56,287 bases of DNA from assembly GCA_002424705.1 (NCBI GenBank), contig DIKW01000033.1, positions 1 to 56,287 on the forward strand, read 5' to 3'. This DNA comes from Geobacter sp. UBA5608. Lineage in GTDB: Bacteria; Desulfobacterota; Desulfuromonadia; Geobacterales; Pseudopelobacteraceae. This document shows, piece by piece, positions 54,621 to 56,287 of this stretch (positions are counted from its first letter, which is position 1; every line of letters starts with the position of its first letter). The position numbers and the translations under genes were made by a program. The notes under the pieces are model-generated. The model was not told the DNA's origin. It searched no databases and saw nothing but the letters and a program-made list of their open reading frames with translations.

Positions 54621-55232
54621 TTAGGCCATGCTGCGGAAGATGCCCACCACCTTGCCTATGATGGTGACCTCTGCTGAGCCTTCCTTGACGATGATCGGGG
54701 CCATGTTGGGGTTCTTGGGCTGCAGCCGGATCTGCCCTTTTTCGCGGTGAAATTCTTTAAGGGTAGCCTCCCCTTCCACCATGGCCACCACGATGTCGCG
54801 ATTTTCGGCGGTGGGCTGGGGGCGTACCAGGGCCAGGTCGCCGTCGCAGATGGCGGCGTTGATCATCGAGTCGCCGGCCACCCGCAGGAAGAACGTGCCG
54901 CCGTGCAACTGCAGGCGGTCTACGGCCAGGTAGCCCCGGATATCCTCGATGGCCGGGGTAAGGGCGCCGGCCCGTACCGTGCCGACAATCGGCAGCGAAA
55001 CGGCGTTGGTAACGGTGCTGGTCAGGCTGATGCCGCGCGCGTCGTTGCTGCGGCTCAGGTAGCCTTTGCGCTGCAGGGCCTCCAGGTGTTTGCTGACCGG
55101 CAGCGTGCCGCTGACCCCCAGTTGACGGGCCAGCTCACGCAGGGTGGGCGGATAGCCGCTAGCGTCGATATGCTGGCGGATCAGCTCCAGCACCTGCTGC
55201 TGGCGTGCGGTGAGTACTTGGTTGGTAGTCAT
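54621..55232 (-). CDS. lexA: SOS repressor LexA
   Basis: This 203-residue repressor has an N-terminal winged helix (RQQQVLELIRQHI, YPPTLRELARQLGVSG). The self-cleavage site is the Ala-Gly in VRAGALTP (about residue 92). The catalytic Ser is in VAGDSMINA and the Lys in EGEATLKEF. It represses its own operon until RecA-stimulated cleavage. A palindrome covers its start codon. Confidence 0.96.
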   Translation of the reverse strand: MTTNQVLTARQQQVLELIRQHIDASGYPPTLRELARQLGVSGTLPVSKHLEALQRKGYLSRSNDARGISLTSTVTNAVSLPIVGTVRAGALTPAIEDIRGYLAVDRLQLHGGTFFLRVAGDSMINAAICDGDLALVRPQPTAENRDIVVAMVEGEATLKEFHREKGQIRLQPKNPNMAPIIVKEGSAEVTIIGKVVGIFRSMA

Positions 55233-55242
55233 ATGGCTACCA
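55223..55242. promoter_or_regulatory. LexA operator overlapping the lexA start codon
   Basis: TGGTAG and CTACCA flank 8 bases. Read on the plus strand it is GGTA-N2-C-N4-G-N3-ACC. The box I recall for Geobacter sulfurreducens LexA is GGTT-N2-C-N4-G-N3-ACC, so it differs at one base. The lexA ATG (55230-55232) is inside the site. Confidence 0.7.
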
Positions 55243-55312
55243 TACTGTGGGGCTTGCCCTGTGTCAAGGTAGTCAGGAGTATAAAAAATAGCTTCAGGGC
55301 GGCAGGCGGCGC

Positions 55313-56287
55313 CTATCTGGACGCCGGCGTGAAGGTGGTGCTGAACAGCTCCTCCTGCTGCGGACTGCCGATCAGGATCAGCCCCATACCGGCCTGCAGC
55401 AGCTGTTCAGGGGGCGGCACGATCAGGGGCGGGCTGGTGTCGTCCGGCTCCAGGGCCACGATCGAGCAGCCGGTCAGGGGCCTGATCTGTGATTCGGCAA
55501 TTGTCTTGCCGACCAGTTCCGGCGGGATCGGCCGGCGGAAGACCGAGATCCCTTCGGTGAGAAACACCGACTCCTTTGATTCAAGCACATTGCTCAGGAT
55601 GCTGGCCCCCACTGAGGCGTTGGAAACCACAAAGTCGGCCCCGGCGGCATACAGCTGCTCCACGTTGGCATCGTCGTTGGCCCGGGCCACGATCCGGATG
55701 TGGGGGTTGCTGTGGCGGCTGGAGAGGGTCAGGAAGATGTTGGTGTTGTCGTTGTTGGTGGTGACGATCACCCCCTGGGCCTGCTCGATGCCGGCCTGCC
55801 TGAGCAGATAGCGGCCGGTGGCATCGCCGATCACCGCAACGTGGTCGGCGCAATCGGGGTTGGCCAGTTGGTCGATCAGGATAAAGGGCACCGGCTTGCG
55901 TTCCAGGAACTTGGCCGAGGCGCAGCCGACCCGGCCGTGACCCAGGATCAGCACCAGTTCTTCCCGCGATTGGTCGCCGGCCAGCTGCTCCAGCTGTTCC
56001 AGTTGCTCCCGGCTGCCGGCCAGGATCATCAGCGCCTCGGGGTGCAGGATGGCGTCGCCGGTGGGAAACTGCAGGCTGCCGCGCTCCCACAGGGCCACCA
56101 CCGCCAGGCCGGTGCGCTGGCGGATACAGGCCTCCGCCAGGGTCTGGTTGACAAACGGGGTACCGTAGACCGGGATCTCGGCGATCTGCAGGTCGCCGAA
56201 GGAATCCAGGATGTGGGCCAGGGCGCCGCAGGTGGTGGCCCGCGTGGCCAGGTAGCGGCCCAGGATGCGCGGCAGCGGGATCACCTG
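55313..56287 (-). CDS. TrkA/RCK-domain potassium-channel-type protein, 5' end outside the window
   Basis: At least 323 residues are visible and the reading frame stays open to the right edge. The visible order is an RCK C-terminal-like domain (about 30-100, LQIAEIPVYGTPF), a TrkA-N NAD-binding domain (about 110-230) with LILGHGRVGCASAKFLE, and a second RCK-C domain (about 240-310). IGDATG and TTNNDNTN are typical NAD-domain segments. Such proteins gate K+ channels or transporters. A membrane channel part may precede it outside the window. The GTG at 56284 is the first in-frame start here but is not convincing. Confidence 0.82.
   Translation of the reverse strand, partial: QVIPLPRILGRYLATRATTCGALAHILDSFGDLQIAEIPVYGTPFVNQTLAEACIRQRTGLAVVALWERGSLQFPTGDAILHPEALMILAGSREQLEQLEQLAGDQSREELVLILGHGRVGCASAKFLERKPVPFILIDQLANPDCADHVAVIGDATGRYLLRQAGIEQAQGVIVTTNNDNTNIFLTLSSRHSNPHIRIVARANDDANVEQLYAAGADFVVSNASVGASILSNVLESKESVFLTEGISVFRRPIPPELVGKTIAESQIRPLTGCSIVALEPDDTSPPLIVPPPEQLLQAGMGLILIGSPQQEELFSTTFTPASR

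Overview
The window looks like chromosomal DNA from a Geobacter/Trichlorobacter-type bacterium (Desulfuromonadia, Desulfobacterota). This rests on the gene families together: an octaheme c-type nitrite reductase, a chemoreceptor with a C-terminal hemerythrin domain, a second chemoreceptor with a nitrate/nitrite-sensing domain, a surE-pcm-rpoS cluster, long-form HisG, two-subunit GlyRS and a SOS operon with a Geobacter-like LexA box. No rRNA, transposase, integrase, prophage or CRISPR was seen. The species is inferred, not proven.

Layout. (1) 1-8.2 kb, minus strand: cysM, glyQ, glyS, a chemoreceptor-hemerythrin gene translationally coupled to hisH, then hisA-hisF-hisE, and the start of rpsU at the left edge. 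(2) 8.6-15.9 kb, plus strand: rho, rpmE, thyX, a DUF1385 membrane protein, prfA, prmC, a purine phosphoribosyltransferase and an AzgA-like purine permease. (3) 15.9-21.0 kb: a nitrogen-oxide/oxidative-stress block with a NIT-domain chemoreceptor, a diiron rubrerythrin-like protein, a peroxiredoxin and a secreted octaheme nitrite reductase. Two perfect TTGAC-N4-GTCAA palindromes lie upstream of the chemoreceptor and of the reductase. (4) 21.2-27.1 kb: a membrane hybrid histidine kinase and a GGDEF-EAL protein. (5) 27.1-36.4 kb: cell-envelope enzymes (polysaccharide deacetylase, lytic transglycosylase lipoprotein), a UvrD-type helicase fused to an Fe-S PD-(D/E)XK nuclease, and several exported or unknown proteins (DUF4197, lipocalin, tandem-repeat protein). 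(6) 36.5-40.7 kb: a tightly overlapping four-gene operon of corrinoid protein, methyltransferase-fold protein, DUF1638 protein and hybrid histidine kinase. (7) 40.9-47.1 kb: unknown membrane and small Cys-rich secreted proteins, tRNA-Arg(CCT), apt, rpoS, pcm, surE, a quinone oxidoreductase and a YkgJ-type protein. (8) 47.1-51.2 kb: DUF4139 protein, rluA-type gene, DUF6485 protein, hisG and hisI. (9) 51.4-56.3 kb: a third chemoreceptor with a divergent signalling tip, the lexA-DUF6504-dinB SOS operon, and a TrkA/RCK protein cut by the right edge.

Best candidate for something undescribed: the corrinoid-methyltransferase-DUF1638-kinase operon (36542-40588). Its corrinoid protein keeps the cobalt-ligand motif, but its methyltransferase-like partner has lost both zinc-binding cysteines of the MtaA/MtbA family and is coupled to a sensor kinase. 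I infer that it may sense or relay rather than catabolise. Second is the nitrite block, where a TvNiR-type octaheme reductase (CXXCK heme, Tyr-x-Cys pair) and a nitrate/nitrite chemoreceptor appear to share one Crp/Fnr-family operator. A family of about 100-125 bp imperfect palindromes with a GTAC-centred core occurs at three intergenic places.
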